A DNA stretch of 6,713 nucleotides from JBJXHB01 sp046160725 (GTDB lineage Bacteria; Pseudomonadota; Gammaproteobacteria; Burkholderiales; Burkholderiaceae_C). Location: the NCBI GenBank assembly GCA_046160725.1, contig JBJXHB010000573.1, positions 1-6,713 on the forward strand, in the 5' to 3' direction. The translations under genes were made by a program, and so were the position numbers. Of the stretch, positions 1 through 5,644 are shown one piece after another (position 1 is the stretch's first letter; the number at the start of each line of letters is the position of its first letter). The notes below the pieces were generated by a model. It had not been told where the DNA came from. It was given only the letters and a program-made list of their open reading frames with translations, and ran no database searches.

Positions 1-862
1 CCTGATCCGCGGCAAGAAGCTCCAGCCGATCAACGTCAACCTCATCCCCAGCTACAAGAATGTCGACCAGCGCCTGCAGAAGTCGCCCTGGCACTACGAG
101 AACAACACCCACTACGGCGTGCCCTACCAGTGGGGCTGGAACGTGCTGATGTACAACACCAAGGTCTTCGGCGACAAGAAGCCCACCAGCTGGAGCGTGG
201 TGTTCGAAGAGCAGACCCTGCCTGACGGCAAGAGCAACAAGGGGCGGGTGCAGGCCTTCGACGGCCCGATCTACATCGCCGACGCGGCGCTGTACCTGAT
301 GAAGAAGAACCCCGCGCTCGGCATCAAGGACCCGTACGAGCTGAACGAGGCACAGTACAAGGCCGCGCTGGAGCTGCTGCGCGGTCAGCGCAAGATCGTC
401 GGCAAGTACTGGCACGACGCCTTCGTGCAGATCGACGACTTCACCAACGAGGGCGTGGTCGCATCGGGGAGCTGGCAGTTCCAGTCCAACATCCTCAAGA
501 GCAAGAAGCGGCCGGTCGCCACGGTAGTGCCGGTGGAGGGCGCCACAGGCTGGGCCGACTCCACCATGATGCATGTCGACGCCAAGAACCCGAACTGCGC
601 CTACATGTGGCTGGAGCATTCGCTCAACCCCAAGCTGCAGGGTGACCTCTCGGCCTGGTTCGGCTCGGTGCCGGCGGTGCCGGCGGCGTGCAAGGGCAAT
701 GCGCTGCTGAAGGACGACGGCTGCGCGCGCCAGGGCTACAACGACTTCGAGAAGATCTCGTTCTGGCGCACGCCGGTGTCCCAGTGCAAGTCGCAGAACA
801 ACGCCTGCGTGCCGTACCACAAGTGGGTCTCGGACTACATCGCCGTCCTGGGCGGCCGCTGA
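1..862 (+). CDS. ydcS: Polyamine ABC transporter periplasmic substrate-binding protein, YdcS-like (5' partial)
   Basis: This is the solute receptor of the import system encoded by the next three genes; it would bind a polyamine such as putrescine in the periplasm and deliver it to the two permeases. The first complete codon is at position 2 and 286 residues are present before TGA at 860-862. E. coli YdcS is about 380 residues, so some 95 residues, including any signal peptide, lie upstream. Visible PotD/PotF-family marks are YGVPYQWGWNVLMYN (window residues 38-52), DGPIYIADAAL (87-97) and a W-x-D motif, GWADS (183-187), matching the Trp/Asp pair that contacts polyamine in PotD. The C-terminal part carries Cys199, Cys230, Cys241, Cys262 and Cys269 and the block FWRTPVSQC, a pattern I associate with YdcS. 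Family assignment is firm. Putrescine as ligand is inferred from context. A PotF-type receptor is the alternative, but the linked patD favours YdcS. Confidence 0.9.
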   Translation, partial: LIRGKKLQPINVNLIPSYKNVDQRLQKSPWHYENNTHYGVPYQWGWNVLMYNTKVFGDKKPTSWSVVFEEQTLPDGKSNKGRVQAFDGPIYIADAALYLMKKNPALGIKDPYELNEAQYKAALELLRGQRKIVGKYWHDAFVQIDDFTNEGVVASGSWQFQSNILKSKKRPVATVVPVEGATGWADSTMMHVDAKNPNCAYMWLEHSLNPKLQGDLSAWFGSVPAVPAACKGNALLKDDGCARQGYNDFEKISFWRTPVSQCKSQNNACVPYHKWVSDYIAVLGGR

Positions 863-880
863 TCCGGCCTTCTTGAAATC

Positions 881-928
881 GGCGCGTGTTGCGCCGGCAC
901 GGCAGGCCGTGCCGGCGCCGCGCGCGCC
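881..928 (+). promoter_or_regulatory. Long intercistronic hairpin between ydcS and ydcT
   Basis: Positions 891-903 are the exact reverse complement of 906-918, giving a 13-bp perfect GC-rich stem around a two-base gap; in practice the innermost pair probably opens to a tetraloop. The stem continues outward. After one mismatch (890/919) come 889-920 (G-U), 888-921, 887-922 (G-U) and six Watson-Crick pairs joining 881-886 to 923-928. In total 22 of 23 positions pair. It starts 18 nt after the ydcS stop and ends 15 nt before the ydcT ATG. No T-run follows, so a classical intrinsic terminator is unlikely. By analogy with hairpins behind other binding-protein genes, such as malE, it may protect the upstream mRNA or limit translation downstream, keeping receptor levels above transporter levels. 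The structure is seen directly; the role is inferred. Confidence 0.75.
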
Positions 929-943
929 CGCGAATCCGACTCC

Positions 944-1948
944 ATGACCACCGCCGTCACGCTCGAGCAGGTGTCCTGCGTCTTCGGTGCGCCGCCGCGC
1001 GAGGTGCGTGCCGTCGACGGCGTCGACCTCACCATCGAGGCCGGCGAATTCTTCACCCTGCTCGGCCCGTCAGGCTCGGGCAAGACCACCGCGCTGCGGA
1101 TGATCGGCGGCTTCACGCTGCCGACCGCCGGGCGCATCCTGATCGGCGGCGCCGATGTCACCGCGCTGCCGCCCTACGCGCGCCCGGTGAACACCGTGTT
1201 TCAGGACTACGCGCTGTTTCCGCACATGAGCATCCGCGACAACGTCGCCTACGGGCTGATGGTGCGGGGCGTGGACCGCCGCACGCGCGAGGCGCGCGCC
1301 GACGAGCTGCTGGCGCTGGTGCAGCTGGCCGGCACCGCCGACCGCCGGCCGGCCCAGTTGTCAGGCGGCCAGCGCCAGCGCGTGGCGCTGGCACGGGCGC
1401 TGATCAACCAGCCCCAGGTGCTGCTGCTGGACGAGCCGCTGGGCGCGCTGGACCTGAAGCTGCGCGAGCAGATGCAGACCGAGCTGAAGGCGCTGCAGCG
1501 CCAGCTGGGCATCACCTTCCTGTTCATCACCCATGACCAGCACGAGGCGCTGTCCATGAGCGACCGCATCGGCGTGTTCAACGCCGGGCGCATCGAGCAG
1601 GTGGGCACGCCGCAGGACATCTACAACCGGCCGGCCAGCCGCTTCGTGGCCCACTTCGTCGGCGCCGCCAACCTGCTGGAGGGCGATGCCGCGCGGGCGC
1701 TCACCGGCCATGGCGCGGCCATGCTGCGGCCGGAGGCCATCCGCCTGGGTGCGCCGGACGGCGCGCGCGCCAGCGGCACGGTGGCCGAGGCCCAGTACTT
1801 CGGCGCCTTCGCCCGCATCGCCGTCCAGACCGCCCAGGGCCGCCTGCAGGCCGACACCGCCATGCCGCCCGGCGCGGCGCTGCCCCTGGCCGGGCAGCCG
1901 GTGCACCTGCACTGGGACTCACAGGCGGTGCATGCCCTGCCGCGATGA
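944..1948 (+). CDS. ydcT: Polyamine ABC transporter ATP-binding protein, YdcT/PotA-like
   Basis: This is the cytoplasmic ATPase that powers the importer. The 334-residue protein has every expected motif: Walker A GPSGSGKTT (41-49), Q-loop glutamine 87 in VFQDYALFPHM, ABC signature LSGGQRQR (139-146), Walker B LLLDEP (160-165, catalytic Glu164), D-loop GALD (167-170) and switch His197 in FITHDQ. A short TOBE-type C-terminal domain follows from about residue 245, with LRPEAIRLG (261-269). The length is close to E. coli YdcT (about 337) and shorter than PotA (about 378), which supports the YdcT assignment. The ATG at 944 is chosen because the N-terminus then aligns with the family. No Shine-Dalgarno is visible in 929-943, directly behind a strong hairpin, so translation may be weak. 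The stop TGA overlaps the next gene's ATG. Confidence 0.95.
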   Translation: MTTAVTLEQVSCVFGAPPREVRAVDGVDLTIEAGEFFTLLGPSGSGKTTALRMIGGFTLPTAGRILIGGADVTALPPYARPVNTVFQDYALFPHMSIRDNVAYGLMVRGVDRRTREARADELLALVQLAGTADRRPAQLSGGQRQRVALARALINQPQVLLLDEPLGALDLKLREQMQTELKALQRQLGITFLFITHDQHEALSMSDRIGVFNAGRIEQVGTPQDIYNRPASRFVAHFVGAANLLEGDAARALTGHGAAMLRPEAIRLGAPDGARASGTVAEAQYFGAFARIAVQTAQGRLQADTAMPPGAALPLAGQPVHLHWDSQAVHALPR

Positions 1949-2895
1949 GCGCTGCCGCCGTCGTAGCCGCCAGCCCCGGCCGCGCCTCGCTGCGGCGGCA
2001 GGTCAGCGACCTGCTGTACACCCGGCGCGGCCTGCTGCTGCTGGCCCTGCTGGCGCCGCCGCTGCTATGGTTCGGCGTGGTCTACCTCGGCGCGCTGCTG
2101 GCGCTGCTGGCCAATGCCTTCTTCCGCCTGGACGATTTCACCGGGCAGGTGGTGCGCGAGGTCGGGGTGTCCAACTTCATCGCGCTGCTGGAGCCGGCCA
2201 ACCTGGACTCGGCACGGCGGTCGGTGGGCATGGCCGTGGCGGTGACGCTGGCCTGCACCGTGCTGGCGTTTCCGGTAGCGCTGCTGATGGCGCGCCAGGC
2301 GCGTGGCGCCACCCGGGCCGCGCTGTACATCGCGGTGATGCTGCCGCTGTGGAGCAGCTACCTGGTGCGCCTGTATGCGTGGAAGCTGCTGCTGGCCAAG
2401 GAGGGCGCGATCAACTGGCTGGCCACCCAGCTGCATGCCACGGCCCTGGTCGAGGGGCTGCTGGACCTGCCGCTGATTGGCGGGCCCAGCCTCAGCTTCT
2501 CGACGCTGGGCACCTTCATCGTCTTCGTCTACATGTGGCTGCCGTTCATGATCCTGCCGCTGCTGGCGGCGCTGGAGCGCATACCGCCCAGCACGCTGGA
2601 GGCGTCGGCCGACCTGGGCGCGCGGCCCTGGACCACCTTCCGCCGCGTCGTGCTGCCGCTGGCCATGCCGGGCGTGGCGGCGGGCTCGATCTTCACCTTC
2701 TCGCTGACGCTGGGCGACTACATCATTCCGCAGGTGATCGGCGACTCCACGCTGTACATCGGTCAGATCATCTACCGGCAGCAGGGCGTGGCGGGCAACA
2801 TTCCGTTCGCCGCGGCGTTCTCGCTGGTGCCCATCGCGGCCATCGGGCTGTACCTGTGGTTCGCCCGGCGGCAGGGGGCCTTTGATGCGCTCTAG
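1945..2895 (+). CDS. ydcU: Polyamine ABC transporter inner-membrane permease, YdcU-like
   Basis: This is the first of two membrane subunits that form the translocation channel. The 316-residue protein has six likely membrane segments at about 29-57, 93-116, 124-149, 187-209, 242-264 and 287-307. The cytoplasmic EAA loop that docks on the ATPase is clear: EASADLGARPWTTFRRVVLP (219-238), with the conserved Gly225 and the closing LP. The length matches E. coli YdcU (about 313). An N-terminal arginine-containing tail of about 28 residues precedes the first helix. The start codon overlaps the ydcT stop as ATGA (1945-1948), and there is no strong independent ribosome site, so translational coupling is likely. 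PotB/PotH-type permeases are the same family; the YdcU name rests on operon context. Confidence 0.93.
   Translation: MSAAAVVAASPGRASLRRQVSDLLYTRRGLLLLALLAPPLLWFGVVYLGALLALLANAFFRLDDFTGQVVREVGVSNFIALLEPANLDSARRSVGMAVAVTLACTVLAFPVALLMARQARGATRAALYIAVMLPLWSSYLVRLYAWKLLLAKEGAINWLATQLHATALVEGLLDLPLIGGPSLSFSTLGTFIVFVYMWLPFMILPLLAALERIPPSTLEASADLGARPWTTFRRVVLPLAMPGVAAGSIFTFSLTLGDYIIPQVIGDSTLYIGQIIYRQQGVAGNIPFAAAFSLVPIAAIGLYLWFARRQGAFDAL
2873..2878 (+). promoter_or_regulatory. Shine-Dalgarno of ydcV, inside the end of ydcU
   Basis: AGGGGG lies six bases before the ATG at 2885. It decides the start: an in-frame TTG at 2882 is possible, but the spacing and the stronger codon favour the ATG. The site is within the last codons of ydcU, so ribosomes finishing ydcU would expose it. 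Confidence 0.6.
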
Positions 2896-3670
2896 GCTGC
2901 TGTCGGCGTCGGCCTGGGCGGTGATCGCCTTCCTGCATGTGCCGCTGGCGCTGATCGTGCTGTATGCCTTCAGCGCCGAGGACAAGAGCTACGTGTTTCC
3001 GCCGCCGGCGCTGACCACGCAATGGTTCGGCGTGGCCTGGGGCCGCGAGGACCTGTGGCAGGCCATGCGGCTGAGTTTCGAGGTGGCGCTGTGGTCCACC
3101 GCCATCGCGCTGGTGCTGGGCACGCTGGCGGCCGGCGCCCTGGCGCGGTCGCGCTTTTTCGGGCGCGACGCGGTGTCGCTGCTGTTCATCCTGCCGATCG
3201 CGCTGCCCGGCGTCATCACCGGCATCGCGCTGCGGTCGGGCTACCACACGCTGCACATACCGTTCTCGTTCTGGACCATCGTGATCGGCCATGCCACGTT
3301 CTGCGTGGTGGTGGTGTTCAACAACGCGGTGGCGCGGCTGCGGCGGCTCAACCCCAACCTGATCGAGGCGTCGATGGACCTGGGCGCGGACAGCTTCCAG
3401 ACCTTCCGCCACGTGGTGGCGCCGCAGCTGGCGTCGGCCCTGCTGGCCGGCGCGCTGCTGGCCTTTGCGCTGAGCTTCGACGAGGTGATCGTCACCACCT
3501 TCACCGCCGGCCAGCAGACCACCCTGCCGATCTGGATGCTGCAGGAGCTGATCCGGCCGCGCCAGCGGCCGGTGACCAACGTGGTGGCGGTGATCATCAT
3601 CGCGCTGACCTTCGTCCCCATCCTGGCCGCCTACTGGCTGACGCGCTCGGACGACCGGGCCAGCCGCTGA
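2885..3670 (+). CDS. ydcV: Polyamine ABC transporter inner-membrane permease, YdcV/PotC-like
   Basis: This is the second membrane subunit of the importer. The 261-residue protein has six predicted membrane segments at about 9-30, 66-88, 97-117, 127-150, 183-203 and 231-252. Its EAA loop is EASMDLGADSFQTFRHVVAP (161-180); the usual closing LP is AP here. Blocks such as IGHATFCVVVVFNN (134-147) and LSFDEVIVTTFTAG (196-209) are typical of YdcV and PotC, and the length fits E. coli YdcV (about 264). The ATG at 2885 is preferred over TTG 2882 because AGGGGG sits six bases upstream. The gene overlaps ydcU by 11 nt (2885-2895), so the two permeases are probably made in equal amounts. Family assignment is firm; the exact substrate is inferred from the neighbouring genes. 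Confidence 0.94.
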   Translation: MRSRLLSASAWAVIAFLHVPLALIVLYAFSAEDKSYVFPPPALTTQWFGVAWGREDLWQAMRLSFEVALWSTAIALVLGTLAAGALARSRFFGRDAVSLLFILPIALPGVITGIALRSGYHTLHIPFSFWTIVIGHATFCVVVVFNNAVARLRRLNPNLIEASMDLGADSFQTFRHVVAPQLASALLAGALLAFALSFDEVIVTTFTAGQQTTLPIWMLQELIRPRQRPVTNVVAVIIIALTFVPILAAYWLTRSDDRASR

Positions 3671-3722
3671 CCGACGCCGACCCACCGCCCACCCACCGCC
3701 CACCCACCTCACAGGAGCCCCC
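3671..3722 (+). promoter_or_regulatory. C-rich ydcV-patD gap with 11-bp tandem repeat and patD Shine-Dalgarno
   Basis: In 3671-3710 I count 27 C, 5 G, 7 A and 1 T, a marked C-over-G bias unlike the balanced coding sequence around it. The unit CCCACCGCCCA occurs at 3681-3691 and again directly at 3692-3702, followed by a partial third copy at 3703-3708. AGGAG at 3713-3717, five bases before the ATG at 3723, is the clearest ribosome site in the window. An unstructured, C-rich, G-poor RNA is the kind of sequence Rho prefers, so this could be a site where transcription is cut between transporter and enzyme. That reading is inference. No promoter hexamers are evident here. Confidence 0.5.
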
Positions 3723-5162
3723 ATGGCCGACATCGCCCTTCCGACCCAGCACTTCATCGACGGCCGCTTCGTCACCGGCGAAGGCGCGCCCGAGTCCATC
3801 CTCAACCCCGCCACCGGTGGTGTGCTGACCACCGTAAACGAAGCATCGGTGGGCCAGGTGCAGCAGGCGGTGGCCGCCGCCGGCCGGGCCTTCGACACCT
3901 GGCGCGACACGACGCCCATGGAGCGCTCGGGCCTGCTGCTGAAGCTGGCCGACGCCATCCAGTCCCGCGCCGAGGACTTTGCGCGGCTGGAGAGCCTGAA
4001 CTGCGGCAAGCCCTATGCCCGCGCGCTGGGCGACGAGATACCGGCGGTGGCGGACTGCCTGCGCTTCTTTGCCGGCGCGGTGCGCAGCATGACCGGCGCG
4101 CTGGCCGGCGAATACCTGGCCGGCCACACCAGCATGGTCCGGCGCGACCCGGTCGGTGTGGTGGCCTCCATCGCGCCCTGGAACTACCCGCTGCTGATGG
4201 CGGCCTGGAAGATCGCGCCGGCCCTGGCCGCGGGCAACTGCGTGGTGCTCAAGCCCAGCGAGATGACGCCGCTGTCGGCGCTGCTGCTGGCCCAGGTGGC
4301 GGCCGAGATCCTGCCGCCCGGGGTGCTGAACGTCGTCACCGGCCGTGGCGCCACCGTCGGCCAGGCGCTGGTCGAGCATCCGCAGGTGGCCATGGTCAGC
4401 CTGACGGGCGACGTCGGCACCGGCCGCAAGATCCTGCAGGCCGCCAGCGCCACGCTCAAGCGCACCCACCTGGAGCTGGGCGGCAAGGCGCCGGTGATCG
4501 TCTTCGACGATGCCGACCTGGCGGCGGTGGTCGAGGGCATCCGCACCTTCGGCTACTACAACGCGGGCCAGGACTGCACCGCCGCCTGCCGGCTGTATGC
4601 CGGCGCCAAGATCCACGACAAGCTGGTGGCCGACCTGTCCAGCGCCGTCGGCAGCATCCAGGCCGGCCTGCAGGACGATGCGGCCAGCGAGATCGGCCCG
4701 CTGATCAGCGCACGCCAGCGCGACCGGGTAGCCGGCTTCGTCGAGCGGGCGCAGGCCGTGCCGCACATCGAGGTGACGGCCGGCGGCCGCGCGCGGGCCG
4801 GCTCGGGCTTCTTCTACGAGCCCACCGTCATCGCCGGTGCCCGCCAGGACGACGAGATCGTGCGGCGCGAGGTCTTCGGCCCGGTGGTCAGCGTCACCCG
4901 CTTCACCGACACCGACGACGCCATCGCCTGGGCCAACGACAGCGACTACGGCCTGGCCTCGTCGGTGTGGACCCAGGACGTGGGCCGCGCCATGCGGGTG
5001 GCGCGCCGCCTGCAGTACGGCTGCACCTGGATCAACACCCACTTCATGCTGTTCAACGAGATGCCGCACGGCGGCATGAAGTCATCCGGCTACGGCAAGG
5101 ACATGAGCCTGTATGCGCTGGAGGACTACACCGTGGCCCGGCATGTGATGGTCAAGCTCTGA
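3723..5162 (+). CDS. patD: Gamma-aminobutyraldehyde dehydrogenase, PatD/YdcW-like
   Basis: This cytoplasmic enzyme oxidises 4-aminobutanal to 4-aminobutyrate with NAD+, the second step of the transaminase route of putrescine breakdown. At 479 residues it is close to E. coli PatD (474) and shares long blocks with it, including APWNYP (151-156), KRTHLELGGKAPVIVFDDAD (246-265), RTFGYYNAGQDCTAACR (274-290) and the C-terminal ALEDYTVARHVMVK. The catalytic set is complete: nucleophile Cys285, general base Glu251, oxyanion Asn154, and cofactor-binding Lys177 and Glu383 with Phe385. The dinucleotide-loop motif reads LTGDVGTG (227-234), with Asp230 where many aldehyde dehydrogenases have Ser. The start has AGGAG five bases upstream. 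The gene lies 52 nt behind ydcV, so it can be co-transcribed yet is translated independently. Betaine-aldehyde dehydrogenase is the main alternative family, but sequence and synteny both favour PatD. Confidence 0.94.
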   Translation: MADIALPTQHFIDGRFVTGEGAPESILNPATGGVLTTVNEASVGQVQQAVAAAGRAFDTWRDTTPMERSGLLLKLADAIQSRAEDFARLESLNCGKPYARALGDEIPAVADCLRFFAGAVRSMTGALAGEYLAGHTSMVRRDPVGVVASIAPWNYPLLMAAWKIAPALAAGNCVVLKPSEMTPLSALLLAQVAAEILPPGVLNVVTGRGATVGQALVEHPQVAMVSLTGDVGTGRKILQAASATLKRTHLELGGKAPVIVFDDADLAAVVEGIRTFGYYNAGQDCTAACRLYAGAKIHDKLVADLSSAVGSIQAGLQDDAASEIGPLISARQRDRVAGFVERAQAVPHIEVTAGGRARAGSGFFYEPTVIAGARQDDEIVRREVFGPVVSVTRFTDTDDAIAWANDSDYGLASSVWTQDVGRAMRVARRLQYGCTWINTHFMLFNEMPHGGMKSSGYGKDMSLYALEDYTVARHVMVKL

Positions 5163-5197
5163 CGGCCATGCCGGCCGCGGCGGTGCAGCGTTGCGGC

Positions 5198-5428
5198 TCA
5201 GGCGCCCAGGCGGCCCGGCAGGGTGTCGCCGGCCAGCGGGCCCAGCAGCGCGGCCCGCTCGGCCATGGTCAGCTGGGTCAGGCTGGACTCGCGCACGGCC
5301 AGGCCGTTGCGCAGGTCGAGGCTGGACTCGTGGATGCTGGCCTTGTCGGCAGGCGGGGCGGCCGGCCTGGGGCCGTCGGCGGCCTCGGCGGGCGGTGTCG
5401 CGGGCGGATAGCGGCTGTGGCGGAACAT
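5198..5428 (-). CDS. Small hypothetical protein, 76 residues, convergent with patD
   Basis: I do not recognise this protein. Read on the minus strand from ATG at 5428, it has a proline/alanine-rich stretch (about residues 8-28), then a more regular part, KASIHESSLDLRNGLAVRES (29-48), and an amphipathic-looking end with MAERAALLGPLAG. Almost every codon ends in G or C and CTG, GCC and CGC dominate, as in the neighbours, so it looks like a real gene and not a shadow frame. There is no signal peptide, membrane segment or cysteine. ESSL occurs twice, and the DNA under it repeats exactly for 12 bp (5280-5291 and 5319-5330). The frame stays open upstream to an ATG at 5521, which would give 107 residues. 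I prefer 5428 because codon use in the extension is less typical. No clear Shine-Dalgarno is seen. Its stop lies 35 nt from the patD stop, and no convincing terminator separates them. Confidence 0.6.
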   Translation of the reverse strand: MFRHSRYPPATPPAEAADGPRPAAPPADKASIHESSLDLRNGLAVRESSLTQLTMAERAALLGPLAGDTLPGRLGA

Positions 5429-5644
5429 GCCGCCACTATGGCCGGTGCCGACGCCCGGAGCATCATTCGAAAGTATGGTTCCAGGGTTTTCGACATCACC
5501 GGAACAGGGGGTGCGGACCATCGGTCCCGGCCGCCGGTCGCGGGCCGTCGCGCCGGGCCGGGCCGCGCCCGGCCGCCGCTACCATGACCCGATGACGGCC
5601 ACCGCAGCACCCGCCAAGGCCCGCCCGCAGCCGGCGCACGCCCG
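5429..5644. promoter_or_regulatory. Divergent intergenic region with AT-rich island, likely promoter area
   Basis: This 216-nt stretch separates the minus-strand small gene from the plus-strand transporter, so promoters for both should lie here. Positions 5461-5500 contain 22 A/T of 40, far above the surrounding sequence, and are the best promoter candidate. I could not find a -35/-10 pair of good quality on either strand; CATACT on the minus strand at 5472-5477 is only a weak -10 match. An imperfect dyad pairs GTTCCAGG (5478-5485) with CCGGAAC (5499-5505) and could be an operator. A GC hairpin joins 5552-5558 to 5567-5573. Just before the transporter lie two short overlapping reading frames: ATG 5584 to TGA 5595 (three codons), and ATG 5592 to TGA 5648 (18 residues). 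Confidence 0.35.

Noticed and set aside
1676..1945. Short C-terminal domain of the ATPase as a possible truncation
   Set aside because: The total length of 334 is normal for YdcT proteins, and the frame ends in a regular ATGA junction with the next gene.
1686..2885. 399-codon plus-strand open frame in a different register from ydcT and ydcU
   Set aside because: Arg/Ala/Pro-rich translation without hydrophobic segments, while the alternative frames encode a standard ATPase and permease.
2768..4009. 413-codon minus-strand open frame spanning ydcU, ydcV and patD
   Set aside because: Low-complexity Arg/Gln/Ala composition, crosses three real genes and two gene boundaries, and has no recognisable motif.
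3597..5069. 490-codon open frame on the minus strand opposite patD
   Set aside because: Its product is dominated by His, Arg, Gly and Gln with no domain, and it lies antisense to a clearly recognised dehydrogenase. It is a shadow of GC-rich codon bias.
5163..5197. Possible bidirectional terminator between patD and the small minus-strand gene
   Set aside because: Only a 5-bp stem (5174-5178 with 5193-5197) around a 14-nt loop, and no T-run; I cannot support it.
5472..5507. GGAAC followed by CGTC on the minus strand as an ECF-sigma promoter
   Set aside because: Spacing between the two elements is about 23 nt, too long for the usual 15-17.
5552..5573. GC hairpin (7-bp stem, 8-nt loop) as a terminator
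   Set aside because: No T-run on either side, it lies between divergent genes where no terminator is needed, and such stems arise easily at this GC content.
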